From Chloroflexota bacterium (GTDB taxonomy: Bacteria > Chloroflexota > UBA11872 > VXOZ01), in assembly GCA_028874195.1 (NCBI GenBank), contig JAPPLM010000078.1, positions 1 to 62,649 on the forward strand: a stretch of DNA of 62,649 nucleotides, given 5' to 3'. The position numbers and the translations under genes are program-made. Positions 1-8,995 of this stretch are shown in pieces. The notes below the pieces were generated by a model, which saw only the letters and a list, made by a program, of their open reading frames with translations, was not told the origin of the DNA and searched no databases. How positions within the stretch are numbered: the stretch's first letter is position 1; each line of letters starts with the position of its first letter.

Positions 1-185
1 AAGATATTGTAACAAACCCTCAAGAGGTAGTCAAGTCATATATTACTAATTCCCCCGGTATGCGCTTCAAACCAAAGAATCCACGTCCATGTGGGTAGCA
101 GGATCATGATTAAGAATTACGTTATTGCGAATAATACACCCTCTTTCTTCGAACGCAACTCAGATATCCTGGGCCAATGGTCAAT

Positions 186-2309
186 TCAGACTACTCCTCT
201 ATTGGAAAACAGCGCATTAGACCCCGTTGAAACGCCAATGTTGTGAAGTCTCTGCGGGGGCATACAACTATATCCAATACTGAGCTTACCTTGAGCAGCC
301 AGTGCCTTTAACTCTCCGGGGACATCTGAGGTCAAGAGGACTCTGTCAATATATAATCGCTCTAAGTCTGTGAGCGCACCCAACTCCGCTGGGATCAATC
401 CGCTCAAATCATTGTAACTGAGATCTAGCACTCTCAATCTCGTCAGACTACCCAGCTCTGGCGGAATTGGCCCACTCAAAGCATTCCCTCCGAGCCGTAG
501 GGATTGAATCCCTGTTAGGCTACTTAGTTCGGATGGAATCTCTCCACTCAGGTAGTTGCCATTGAGGTCCAGATCGTTTAGGCCCTTTAGATTGCCCAAT
601 CCTGTCGGGATTTCTCCGCTTAGGTGATTGTACCTAAGGCTCAGATAATTGAGCTTCCCCAGTCTCTCCAGTTCGTTAGGGATGCTTCCATGCAGCCTGT
701 TCAGCATCTTGGGCTGAGAATAGGTTCCAAAGTCCAAAACGCGCAACGCGGACAAATTACCAATTTCCCGGGGCAAGACGCCTGTCAGCCCGCGGTTCCC
801 GAGTTGTAGCCAAGTAACACGCGGAGGATTCCCTTCTACAGTTATGCCTTCCCACTCTGCGATGCGAGTTTCGCTGTTCCAGTTCAAGTCGGCCCGCCCC
901 GCCAAGGCATCCCGAATGCTAAGTAGTGTCTTGCAGTCAGCAACCAATTCCGGATTCGCCTCCGGCTCCTGCACCACAACCCCAGACGAACACTTCACTA
1001 CATCGGGGGCCGTCTGATTCGGAAGAGGAATCCATGGCTCGGAGTTTCGCCAGACCACACCGTGTGGATCTGTCCCATCGCGTGCTAACGTATACGTCTC
1101 ACCAGGGACACCAATGCGCGGACTGCCCGGGTCGTAAATGGCAATGCGCGTCCCGTCCGGCGACCACGCGATAGTACGGCTTGGAACTCGGGAAAGCAGC
1201 TGCGCTTCGCCAAAGGTGTGCAGAATGCTTCCGTCAGGTTGGACTATATAAATGAGGTCATCGCCAACAAGTAGAATGGCTGAACCGTCAGGTGACCAGG
1301 AAGTCTTGTATGCTCTGCCGTCAAACACCTGCCGCAACTCAGTGCCATCAAACCGGGCAGTCTGAACCCCAATAGTTACTCCGTACTCATCGGCCATCAC
1401 GAACGCTAGATACTGGCTATCCGGCGACCACGACGGCACTGCAGGCGCGATGTATTCCCAGCGGCTTTGTGAAAACTTAACCACATTGGCCGTCCTTGCG
1501 ATTCTTGCCAACTCCGATCCATCAACCTTCACCGTATATACGATTCGGCGAAACGGACGCTGCTGACCTTCATCTACCAAGAATGCCAACCTCTCTCCAT
1601 CTGGCGACCACACCGGCGGAGCCAGCACTAGATTTGTGCTGAGGCCGGTCTTAATCGCTTGAACATTCGACCCGTCTGGTGCCATCGTGAATAGCATCCC
1701 GGAGCCATCTTCATCTTCTGAAATGAATGCAATGCGCGTCCCGTCGGGAGACCAGACGGGGAAATGGTCAAGAATCCGGTTCTGAGTAAGTAGGCGCGGC
1801 ACGCCGCTATCTAAATCAACAACAGCAATCTCATATGCATCTGCTGTCGGAACAAGAGTCGACATCAAAGCATTCCCGGCCCTAAAAGCCGTGCTCCGTG
1901 AACCCAAACGGCTATGGCAAGTAGCAAAAGCAATTTGCGATCCATCTGGCGATAGATCAAAATAAAAGCCACCCAAGTAGTAGTGCCCAGGATTCGTGTC
2001 TACCACCATGCTTAGTCGAGTGCCGTCAGAATCTGCAATCCATATTGCTGTTCTGCTATGCCCACCTAAGAACGGCTCACCTAACGGTGCGTGATTGAAT
2101 ATGATTTGGGTGCCGTCCGGTGTCCACTCAACAACATGATCGAAGGGCACTTGTTGTGACCCCCAATAGGGTGCCCCGCATGTGGTCCCATTTCCGTTTG
2201 AAGGCCCGTATCCATCAGGGTGCAATACAGGTTCTTGTTCACAACCGGCTATGCCGAGACAAGCCGATAGGACCAGCATGCCCAGGGAGATTCTTATCGG
2301 CCAATTCAT
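186..2309 (-). CDS. Lipoprotein with PD40/TolB-like beta-propeller and leucine-rich repeats
   Basis: Predicted surface lipoprotein of 707 residues. The ATG at 2309 is chosen because AGGAGG lies 7 bases upstream and it opens a lipoprotein signal ending in the lipobox IAGC. Roughly residues 60-430 carry repeated W-S-P-D-G motifs, typical of PD40 (TolB/WD40-like) propeller blades. Residues about 500-690 hold plant-type leucine-rich repeats of the form LxxLxLxxNxLSGxIPxxL. Both folds usually mediate protein or ligand binding, so an adhesive or sensing role on the cell surface is an inference; no catalytic motif is visible. It stands alone, divergent from the dehydratase gene. The region looks more AT-rich than the genes that follow, which may point to transfer. 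Confidence 0.8.
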   Translation of the reverse strand: MNWPIRISLGMLVLSACLGIAGCEQEPVLHPDGYGPSNGNGTTCGAPYWGSQQVPFDHVVEWTPDGTQIIFNHAPLGEPFLGGHSRTAIWIADSDGTRLSMVVDTNPGHYYLGGFYFDLSPDGSQIAFATCHSRLGSRSTAFRAGNALMSTLVPTADAYEIAVVDLDSGVPRLLTQNRILDHFPVWSPDGTRIAFISEDEDGSGMLFTMAPDGSNVQAIKTGLSTNLVLAPPVWSPDGERLAFLVDEGQQRPFRRIVYTVKVDGSELARIARTANVVKFSQSRWEYIAPAVPSWSPDSQYLAFVMADEYGVTIGVQTARFDGTELRQVFDGRAYKTSWSPDGSAILLVGDDLIYIVQPDGSILHTFGEAQLLSRVPSRTIAWSPDGTRIAIYDPGSPRIGVPGETYTLARDGTDPHGVVWRNSEPWIPLPNQTAPDVVKCSSGVVVQEPEANPELVADCKTLLSIRDALAGRADLNWNSETRIAEWEGITVEGNPPRVTWLQLGNRGLTGVLPREIGNLSALRVLDFGTYSQPKMLNRLHGSIPNELERLGKLNYLSLRYNHLSGEIPTGLGNLKGLNDLDLNGNYLSGEIPSELSSLTGIQSLRLGGNALSGPIPPELGSLTRLRVLDLSYNDLSGLIPAELGALTDLERLYIDRVLLTSDVPGELKALAAQGKLSIGYSCMPPQRLHNIGVSTGSNALFSNRGVV

Positions 2310-2560
2310 CAGATATCCTCCTTGCTTGCAGCACATTGGTCAGAACTGTTGACATTGTGATGGTGGCTGAGAATGAAATGCACGCCAGTGCACAAACTTT
2401 ATCGGTATTTCGTCAAGACAATTAAGATTGCACGCATAGTTGCTGTAATGTACAGTGAATTACAATTGTCAAGCAGATCATTCAAGCCACGCGAAGGCGT
2501 TCACGAGCATTATATTAGGAATTAAGACAAACAGTTGTCCAACGTGCAAGGAAGTAAATC

Positions 2561-2905
2561 ATGACACCGCTGACAGCAGAGAAGTGCGTGGCCTGCCGGG
2601 CCGGCGCGCCGCAGGTGACAGCCGAGGAGATTGCGGAGTTGCAGCCTCAGATTCCGGAGTGGAATCTGCAAGAGCGACGCGGGATCCCACAATTAGAGCG
2701 GGTCTACAAATTTAGGAACTTTGTCCAAGCACTGTCATTCACGAACGCGGTTGGGGAAATAGCGGAAGCAGAAGGGCACCACCCCGCGCTGCTCACTGAA
2801 TGGGGGCGCGTCGCAGTGACGTGGTGGACACACAAGATCAAGGGCCTGCACCGCAATGACTTCATCATGGCGGCCAAGACCGACGCGCTGTATGGGAGTG
2901 GCTAG
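2561..2905 (+). CDS. phhB: Pterin-4a-carbinolamine dehydratase
   Basis: Small cytosolic enzyme (114 aa) that dehydrates 4a-hydroxytetrahydrobiopterin, recycling the pterin cofactor of aromatic amino acid hydroxylases; bacterial members may also serve molybdopterin metabolism. The family signature is clear: EAEGHHPAL around residue 70 (catalytic His pair) followed by [20 protein letters not shown] at the C-terminus. AAGGAAG sits 5 bases before the ATG. Length is normal for the family. No aromatic hydroxylase lies in the window, so its partner is unknown. Confidence 0.93.
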   Translation: MTPLTAEKCVACRAGAPQVTAEEIAELQPQIPEWNLQERRGIPQLERVYKFRNFVQALSFTNAVGEIAEAEGHHPALLTEWGRVAVTWWTHKIKGLHRNDFIMAAKTDALYGSG

Positions 2906-3014
2906 ACATTATGTATTCGGCCTCTAGCCGCGAACCGAGCGCCCTACCGTACTAGCTATAGTGCTGTAACGTCGACCACAAACTAGCTGGAGCCACCACA
3001 AAGCCGAGAAAGCA

Positions 3015-3140
3015 GTTCTCCGTTCGTACTGAGGGCTGCGCGAAGCCCTTGTCGAAGTATGAACGGAGAACTGGGCAACGTGAGCACCAAGTTTGCTTCA
3101 TCCCCGCCGTTCACCCTTCGATCTTGCTCAGGGCGAACGG
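3015..3140. repeat. REP-like palindromic repeats (family A, two copies)
   Basis: GTTCTCCGTTC at 3015-3025 pairs perfectly with GAACGGAGAAC at 3061-3071, enclosing a core that resembles 'cttcgacaggctcagcacg'. A second, shorter copy of the same motif lies at about 3107-3140. Related copies occur near 29.2, 30.7, 31.8, 32.6, 46.65, 56.16 and 56.34 kb. Confidence 0.8.
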
Positions 3141-3175
3141 CATACAGCTTGATCCTTCGCAGTGAAGCCTCTCTT

Positions 3176-4606
3176 CTACCCTGCCTCCGCATTGCGCCGC
3201 AGCAGCAGCGGACTCAGCACCGCATAGAGCACAAATGCCACGATAAATGAGGGCAACGAGCCACCGTAGCTGGTTAAGGCGGCAGGCACAACGTCCTGAA
3301 TTTGGGAGACAAATGAACCCATGAACTCAAACCTGTTTAGCAGATTGGTGTTCACCGCATGGTAGACAATCACTCCGGTTGCCCAACAGATCAACGCCAG
3401 CCAATTGACGCCGCCCAGATACCAATACGCTCCCTCGCGCGAAGACAAATCGGCCGTTTCGTACTCTTGCCGCCGTACGACAAAGAAGTCCGCCGCCATC
3501 ACGCCGAAGAGTGAGATGAAGACAGAGCCGATCAGCAGCATGAAAATTTCATAGGTCACCATATTGAGGGACGACGCCAAGACAAGACCGATCAATGCGA
3601 CAATGACGACGAAGACCCGCTGCGGGATTTGCGAGAAGACGTTCTGCGCAGTAACGGCTGCGGAGTATATGTCGGCGAAGGCCTGGTCGGTTTCCACGGC
3701 CAAGGTTGCAAGCAGCGCAAGCCAACCGGCGGTGAAGACAATAATCGCACCCGCTATAGCAACGGCAGGATTGCTCATATCTCCGAGAGTCACGGTAGCT
3801 ACCAGCAAGACGCCGAGCCCGTAGAACCAGGAATTTGCCAGGAAGTAGCCCAACCACGTGCCGGCAAACGCGCCTCTTTCACTCCGACCAAAGCGGCTGT
3901 AGTCCGCAATGAGCGGTATCCAGGAAATCGGCATGGCAATGACGAGGTCTATTCCTATCCAGAAGGGCGCACCATCGGTACTTGTCTGAGCGAGCACGTC
4001 GCCAAGATTGAAACTGCTGACGATGGAATAGGTCAGCCATAGCGACGCCGCCGTCATAACCCAGATGCCGAATTTTTCCATCCACTGGCGTACGACGACA
4101 ATTGGCCCTCCTAAGGCGAATGTAGTACAAATGACGGCAAAAATCAGCAGCCAGAGAATGTACGCGTCAAAGCCAAATAGGGTCTTGGCAACGTGATTGG
4201 CCGCCCACGCCATGGCCCATAGTTCGAAGGCCGTCCAACCCACGAGTTGGAGAAAATTAAGGAAACTTGGGACGTATGAACCGCGAATTCCCAGTACGGG
4301 TCGCAGCAGCACCATAGTCGGCACGTGTACGCGCGCGCCGGCATACGACATAAGAGCCAGCAGGAAGACTCCAATTGCGCTGCCGACAATGACCGCCAGA
4401 AGCGCTTGTCGGGGCGCCATGCCGAGCCCCTCCGGCAGCACCAGAAAAGCTCCAGTGAGGATTACGAGCAAACCGATACCAAGGTTGAACCACAGCACAA
4501 AGTGCTGCCGAAATGACATCTGTTGCTCTGAGGGTGGTACAGGTTCCGGTCCCCTCTCTGGTGGTATTTCAACCCTGGGGAAAACCTTGGCTAGTGATCC
4601 GAGCAT
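3176..4606 (-). CDS. cytX: NCS1-family permease, probable hydroxymethylpyrimidine transporter CytX
   Basis: Membrane transporter of 476 aa with about 12 hydrophobic segments and the NCS1 (cytosine/purine/thiamine permease) pattern, including VVGWTAFELWAMAWAANHV near residue 120. The ATG at 4606 is preferred over upstream starts because GGAGG lies 8 bases before it. A TPP riboswitch followed by a terminator lies just upstream on the same strand. In other bacteria TPP-controlled NCS1 permeases are CytX, which import the thiamine precursor HMP. The substrate is therefore inferred from the riboswitch, not from binding-site residues. No thiamine biosynthesis gene is adjacent. Confidence 0.88.
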   Translation of the reverse strand: MLGSLAKVFPRVEIPPERGPEPVPPSEQQMSFRQHFVLWFNLGIGLLVILTGAFLVLPEGLGMAPRQALLAVIVGSAIGVFLLALMSYAGARVHVPTMVLLRPVLGIRGSYVPSFLNFLQLVGWTAFELWAMAWAANHVAKTLFGFDAYILWLLIFAVICTTFALGGPIVVVRQWMEKFGIWVMTAASLWLTYSIVSSFNLGDVLAQTSTDGAPFWIGIDLVIAMPISWIPLIADYSRFGRSERGAFAGTWLGYFLANSWFYGLGVLLVATVTLGDMSNPAVAIAGAIIVFTAGWLALLATLAVETDQAFADIYSAAVTAQNVFSQIPQRVFVVIVALIGLVLASSLNMVTYEIFMLLIGSVFISLFGVMAADFFVVRRQEYETADLSSREGAYWYLGGVNWLALICWATGVIVYHAVNTNLLNRFEFMGSFVSQIQDVVPAALTSYGGSLPSFIVAFVLYAVLSPLLLRRNAEAG

Positions 4607-4626
4607 TGGAATATACCTCCTGGTGT

Positions 4627-4651
4627 ATTCCGGCTTGCGCCGGAATGACGG
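4627..4651. repeat. Palindromic interspersed repeat (family B)
   Basis: ATTCCGGC-TTGC-GCCGGAAT followed by GACGG lies between the riboswitch terminator and the cytX start. The same hairpin-plus-GACGG pattern with varied stem bases recurs at about 31617-31644, 53468-53492, 54961-54987 and 58419-58445. Confidence 0.75.
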
Positions 4652-4685
4652 CTTCAACGCGCCTGGAGATTCCAGGCAATCAATT

Positions 4686-4720
4686 TAAAGAAAACAGGCG
4701 TGCTGCGGATTCAGCACGCC
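4686..4720 (-). terminator. Riboswitch expression-platform terminator
   Basis: On the minus strand GGCGTGCTG pairs with CAGCACGCC (9 bp, 6-base loop) and is followed by TGTTTTCTTT. It directly follows the TPP aptamer, so TPP binding probably ends cytX transcription early. Confidence 0.85.
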
Positions 4721-4742
4721 CATGCATTCCAGGCTCAGCGGT

Positions 4743-4836
4743 GCATTCCCTCCGCAGGTATTACCCTGATCAGGTTCAAGGGTCTGAGGACGTAGTTGTG
4801 TCTCTCGTCTCAGCCCGGACTCCCGGGCACCCCTAT
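4743..4836 (-). promoter_or_regulatory. TPP riboswitch (THI element)
   Basis: The minus strand shows the THI-box signature: AGGGGTGCC, then GGGCTGAGA, a variable arm, ACCCTTGAACCTGATCAGG, and TAATACCTGCGGAGGGA. These are the conserved pyrimidine- and pyrophosphate-sensing segments of the thiamine pyrophosphate riboswitch. A terminator follows at 4686-4720, upstream of cytX. Confidence 0.95.
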
Positions 4837-4884
4837 CACGCCACTCTTCAGTTGTCTGTCGCCGCTTACTGTATCACTATCGTG

Positions 4885-5631
4885 TCAAACGCGCAAGCAC
4901 TGCTGTTCTCGCTCATATGCTTCAAGCACATGCAGGAAGAGACGTAACGACTCCACGGCAAACTGGTGCTGGTTCGCAGTCCGACCAGCATCAGCGAATT
5001 CGTGGGTGACTGTCCACAGAGACTCCCGGCCGGAATCTAAGGTCGCCATAATTGTGCCGTTGCCGTCTAATTCGTCCACGCTTCTCTCTGTGCCCCCAAG
5101 CTCTTCTGTAGCGCGGGGGCTTGCCCCCCGCTCTTTTGCGGGTGCTCTCCTTCCACTCGAACCAACCACGGCGAGGCAAACCATGCCCACCGGCTTGGCT
5201 GAGCGGCGCCCGGTTTGCGGACCGGCAATGCCGCTCTCCGCCAACGCCCAGTCACACGCGAACGTACGCTTCACCAATTCCGCCAGCGCTGCCGAATACT
5301 CCTCGCTCACCACACCGTGGGCACGCGCCACACTGCGAATGCTCTGCGCGAGCGGAATATCACTCCCGGCGTACAGCACCATGCCGCCAAGAAACCACGA
5401 TTCACTCCTCGGCACGGCGGGGATAAGCGAAGCGAGCGCACCACCAGCGGAAGTCTCTCCCACGGCAAGCGTATGTCCCTGCCTCGCCAGCAGTATGCCA
5501 ATCTGTTCAACAAGCTGCCGCACCTCGTGATCGAGGCTGGGAGCAATCGCTCGCTGCTCCACTCCGGCACCCGGTGGCCTGCTTGAAGAAGATCTTGTGA
5601 GATTACTTTGCAAGGGTGCGTTCATCGCCAT
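4885..5631 (-). CDS. pncC: CinA C-terminal domain / nicotinamide-nucleotide amidase, with repeat-derived insert
   Basis: Protein of 248 aa related to PncC/CinA-C, which deamidates NMN to nicotinic acid mononucleotide in pyridine nucleotide recycling. Family motifs are visible: TLAVGETSAGGALASLI (residues about 55-70), then WFLGGMVLYA, VSEEYSAALAE, and ALAESGIAGP with the expected Ser-Gly. The usual domain is about 160 aa. Here an extra stretch of about 45 residues (PAKERGASPRATEE and beyond) separates GMVCLAVVGS from the last strand. That insert includes the translation of an interspersed palindromic repeat at 5108-5132. The gene start overlaps the selB stop by about 29 bases, so the two are co-transcribed. 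Start could also be ATG 5625. Confidence 0.82.
   Translation of the reverse strand: MAMNAPLQSNLTRSSSSRPPGAGVEQRAIAPSLDHEVRQLVEQIGILLARQGHTLAVGETSAGGALASLIPAVPRSESWFLGGMVLYAGSDIPLAQSIRSVARAHGVVSEEYSAALAELVKRTFACDWALAESGIAGPQTGRRSAKPVGMVCLAVVGSSGRRAPAKERGASPRATEELGGTERSVDELDGNGTIMATLDSGRESLWTVTHEFADAGRTANQHQFAVESLRLFLHVLEAYEREQQCLRV
5108..5132 (-). repeat. Palindromic repeat (family D) inside the pncC reading frame
   Basis: The minus strand reads GCGGGGGGCAAGCCCCCGCG followed by CTAC. An almost identical sequence is intergenic at 11794-11817, and a decayed copy lies at 11831-11855. Here it is translated in frame within pncC. Confidence 0.75.
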
Positions 5632-7474
5632 CACGCAGGGTTATGCCGTCGCGGTCCATCTGCTCCAGGAGCGGCAGCACATACTTCCGGCTCGTGCCAA
5701 AGACGTCGCGGACCTGTGCTACCGTTACCCGCTCTTCGCGGGCCAGGAGTTCCCGCACTTTCTCCACCGCCTGCTCGTATGCCTGGCGCGAGTAGATGAG
5801 ATCGGTGTCCACCTGGATTATCCTGCCCTGCTCCACCAGCACATTCAAGAAGTCGTCGTCCACCGCAAGCTCTTCGCGAATGTCGCTCAAACTCGGTGGC
5901 GCTAGCGGCTCTCGTTCCAGCAATGCGAGCAGTGTCGCTGCGGCCTCCTCTTGCGTCGGGCTCAGTTCAATGCGAAAGTCGAACGCGCGCAAAGCGCCTT
6001 CTCTTTCGGCGATCACTTCATCGGCGCAAAGCCGCTGCACTATCTCGTTGAAAATTCGGCTTTCCAGGCCCAGGCTTCGCCGCACCTCCTCCTTGCCCTG
6101 CCCGTTGCGCAGCGGGTAACGCGCGTGGAACTGCTCGAGCTGAGAGGTTACACGTTCCGTTATGCTGGCCCAGCCTCCAGCGGAGTACAGGCAGCGCCCC
6201 AGATCTATCACCTGCTCCGCTCCCATGAGCCTCGCCAGGACTTCCTCTACCTCCACAACGGTAAGCGGCAGTACTCCAGTGACTTCCTGCTGTGTGCAGG
6301 GTTCCCGTTGCCGGATGGCCTGGAGCACCACGTCTGCCGGCGAGCCGCGCTCCAGGGTCTCCAGCGCCGAAACTACGTCAGCGGCAAAGCGTTTGTGGCG
6401 CGGCGGATAGGGGTCGAGGACCTCGCCCCCGCCAAGCGTCACCGCCGGACTCAGTTGGCGGACAATGAAAAGGTCGCCCTTGATCAAGCTCACCGGCTTA
6501 ATCAGTAACAGTTGCGCCAGCCCTTCTTCACCCGGCGGGATTTCCTCGCGGTCGAGCAGCCGCACGCGGGCAAGCGTCTCCATCGTCCCGCTATGCAGCG
6601 TCACCACCATCCCGTGCTCGAGCGGCCGCGGCGCGGAGGGCAAGAGCCGGATGCGCACGTCGGCAAAGCGGGTCGCCTGCAGCATGCGCGGTAAGCTGAG
6701 CACCTGACCCCGATAGATGTCCTCTACGTCAACCCCGCCAACGTTCACCGCAACACGGTTTCCCGGCAGCGCGGTCTCGATCTTGTGTTTGTGGCTCTGC
6801 AGGCCGCGAATGCGGCCGCTCACGTTACCAGGGACGATTTCCACTTCATTTCCCACGCGAAGTTGGCCGTCGAGCAGGGTGCCTGTGACCACGGTGCCGA
6901 AGCCGGTGAGCGTAAAGGCCCGGTCGATGGGTAGTCGCGGACGCCCCACGTCACGCTTCGCTGCCGTGTCCGCGAGCAATGTGTCGAGCGCCGCGCGTAA
7001 GTCATCCAGACCCTCGCCCCTAAGGGAAGAGACACGCACGAGCGGGCTTTGGGCCAGGACCGTTCCCGCCACAGTTTCCCGTACGTCTTCTTCGACAAGT
7101 TCTAACCAATCCTCATCCTCAACGAGATCGCATCGCGTGAGCACGAGAATGCCCGCCGGAACGCGCAGAAGATCGAGGATATCCAAGTGCTCGCGCGTCT
7201 GCGGCATGACTCCCTCATCCGCCGCAATGACGAGCAGCGCCGCGTCGATGCCGCCAACACCCGCCAGCATGTTCTTGATGAACCGCTCATGGCCGGGCAC
7301 GTCAACAATCGAGATCTCTTTGCCGCTGGGCAAGGTGAGCCACGCAAAGCCGAGATCGATGGTCAGCCCGCGCTCTTTCTCTTCACGCAGCCTGTCCGGA
7401 TCAATGCCGGTGAGCGCCTGAATCAGCGTCGACTTGCCGTGGTCGACGTGCCCAGCGGTGCCAATGGTGTACAT
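5603..7474 (-). CDS. selB: Selenocysteine-specific elongation factor SelB
   Basis: GTPase of 623 aa (E. coli SelB is 614) that carries Sec-tRNA(Sec) to UGA codons marked by a SECIS hairpin. G1 is GHVDHGKST (residues about 8-16), G3 is [12 protein letters not shown], both typical of SelB. EF-Tu-like domains II and III follow ([17 protein letters not shown]). The C-terminal third forms the winged-helix region that binds the SECIS RNA. The ATG at 7474 starts exactly at the family N-terminus ([13 protein letters not shown]); the longer frame is ignored. The pncC gene follows with overlap. It provides context for the two UGA-containing genes at 15.3-16.9 kb. selA, selD and selC were not seen in the window. 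Confidence 0.97.
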   Translation of the reverse strand: MYTIGTAGHVDHGKSTLIQALTGIDPDRLREEKERGLTIDLGFAWLTLPSGKEISIVDVPGHERFIKNMLAGVGGIDAALLVIAADEGVMPQTREHLDILDLLRVPAGILVLTRCDLVEDEDWLELVEEDVRETVAGTVLAQSPLVRVSSLRGEGLDDLRAALDTLLADTAAKRDVGRPRLPIDRAFTLTGFGTVVTGTLLDGQLRVGNEVEIVPGNVSGRIRGLQSHKHKIETALPGNRVAVNVGGVDVEDIYRGQVLSLPRMLQATRFADVRIRLLPSAPRPLEHGMVVTLHSGTMETLARVRLLDREEIPPGEEGLAQLLLIKPVSLIKGDLFIVRQLSPAVTLGGGEVLDPYPPRHKRFAADVVSALETLERGSPADVVLQAIRQREPCTQQEVTGVLPLTVVEVEEVLARLMGAEQVIDLGRCLYSAGGWASITERVTSQLEQFHARYPLRNGQGKEEVRRSLGLESRIFNEIVQRLCADEVIAEREGALRAFDFRIELSPTQEEAAATLLALLEREPLAPPSLSDIREELAVDDDFLNVLVEQGRIIQVDTDLIYSRQAYEQAVEKVRELLAREERVTVAQVRDVFGTSRKYVLPLLEQMDRDGITLRDGDERTLAK

Positions 7475-7683
7475 TCGCAGACCTCTACACAACTGAGGTG
7501 CGGTCTAGAGCGCGCCAGCGCACCTATGCAATCCAATATACCTTGCCCGGCCTGCCACGACGTTAGCCAAAGGGCTATTCGCCGCTACACGGTGACGCAA
7601 ATTCCTTCCAGTCGGACTTACCCTTTCACAGAATGGTGTGCGGATACATCCATTGAAGGAGAAGGGGCTAGAAGAGCGTTTAC

Positions 7684-8736
7684 TTAGGTGGACTTCACCA
7701 CCTTGAACACACTGGCCTTCTTTCCCGATACAAGAATATCGTAGCGCTGTAACACCGTCATTCTGCCCGTGAAGTCACGCAGACAATCCTCAAAGAGTCT
7801 AGGATTGCCCACAAGAATCACCAAGAGGCCGTTTCGGCGCAATACGCGATAGAACTCTTGCAGCATGTTGCGCAGGAATCTCTCAAGGTCAGTCAGTTGA
7901 CTCTGGTAAAAACCCCACGGCGGGTCGGTGATAATCTTGTCCACCGTTTCCGGCGCGAAAGATTGCAAATCCTGGGCATCCCAGCGTCCAATAGTAATGG
8001 TTTGTCGTCGCTTGCGTTGTATCCAGCGCAGTTGCCGCACTTTCGCGCGCAAGCTCTTTACGTGCTTGGCGTCAATGTCTCCGGCCAGCATCGCGCGATA
8101 GGGAAACGACCGCGCTCGTTCCAGCGGGATCGCTCCCGAACCGCAGAACGGGTCCAAGACGACGTCGTCTGCCGAAGGTTCAGAGAGTAGACAGAGCAGG
8201 TGGCAGAGTTCCGGGCGCAATTCGCCGCGTGCCAGAGTCTTCTCATACGCCGTGTGGCGGGTAAGTCGCAAGCCAATAAACCCAAAACCCTCCCGGCGCG
8301 ACAACAACCAGAATTCGATATCGGGATTGCTCGCGTGAGGCGTGAGACGCCGGTCGGCGGCGAGCAGCCGCTCCAAGGCGCGGCGCGTGCGCTGTGGGAT
8401 TGGAACAAAGCGGTTCTCTTGCGAAGCCACAAAGCGGAACGTGAGGCTCTTACGCGGCAAATGCGGCGCAACGCGGCGCAGAAGTTGCCCGTCCGCAAGA
8501 ACGGTCTGGCAGATTTGGGATATGGGATTGCGCCCTAGTCCGTCAAACGACATGAGGCAGACAAAGCTATTGTTGCAGAATCGCAGCGCCTGCACGTCAG
8601 CTACAGCGGAAGAAGACCGGTATACGACAAGGCCGTCGAGCAGGATATCTAACCCCACATCCTGGAGCGACCGCTCCAACGCAGTCGCAACGACCTCTCC
8701 CATGCCGGGAATGAAGGTGGAAGCGTACGTGGTCAT
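7684..8736 (-). CDS. THUMP/Trm14-type RNA N2-guanine methyltransferase
   Basis: Protein of 350 aa with a degenerate N-terminal THUMP-like half and a C-terminal class I SAM methyltransferase. Diagnostic stretches are RLTRHTAYEKTLARGELRPE (linker typical of Trm14/Trm11/RlmL relatives), VVLDPFCGSGAIPLE (SAM motif I, residues about 200-214), and ITDPPWGFY (motif IV, D-P-P-W, residues about 272-280). By family knowledge it should methylate the N2 of a guanosine in tRNA or rRNA; which one cannot be read from sequence. It lies upstream of selB on the same strand with a gap of about 200 bases. Confidence 0.85.
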   Translation of the reverse strand: MTTYASTFIPGMGEVVATALERSLQDVGLDILLDGLVVYRSSSAVADVQALRFCNNSFVCLMSFDGLGRNPISQICQTVLADGQLLRRVAPHLPRKSLTFRFVASQENRFVPIPQRTRRALERLLAADRRLTPHASNPDIEFWLLSRREGFGFIGLRLTRHTAYEKTLARGELRPELCHLLCLLSEPSADDVVLDPFCGSGAIPLERARSFPYRAMLAGDIDAKHVKSLRAKVRQLRWIQRKRRQTITIGRWDAQDLQSFAPETVDKIITDPPWGFYQSQLTDLERFLRNMLQEFYRVLRRNGLLVILVGNPRLFEDCLRDFTGRMTVLQRYDILVSGKKASVFKVVKST

Positions 8737-8933
8737 GGAAGCGATCTTTTCGATTCACAACGGAGGTTCACCGGGCGCAGGCAGTCATGCCCGGCCCTCA
8801 CAGTGTACTACGCCACGCGTCCACTCCGGCTGGCAACTCCGGCAAGCCGTTCTTCGCCGGCCCCTAGTAGTTCAACAACACTGTAATGGTGAGCAATTGC
8901 CCCTAGCGCTCCTGCCCGGCAATGCGGGAAACA

Positions 8934-8959
8934 GGCGCAGGTTGCAAACCTACGCTACC
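8934..8959. repeat. Palindromic interspersed repeat (family C)
   Basis: GGCGCAGGTTGCAAACCTACGC-TACC: an arm of GCAGGTT facing AACCT. Related copies lie at 40457-40483 and 53378-53403. Confidence 0.65.
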
Positions 8960-8995
8960 GGCGCTCCAACCCATCGATGCAAACCTGTCGAACCA

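Noticed and set aside
7493-7683. Possible tRNA(Sec) gene next to selB
   Set aside because: No cloverleaf, T-loop consensus or UCA anticodon context could be recognised in this gap.
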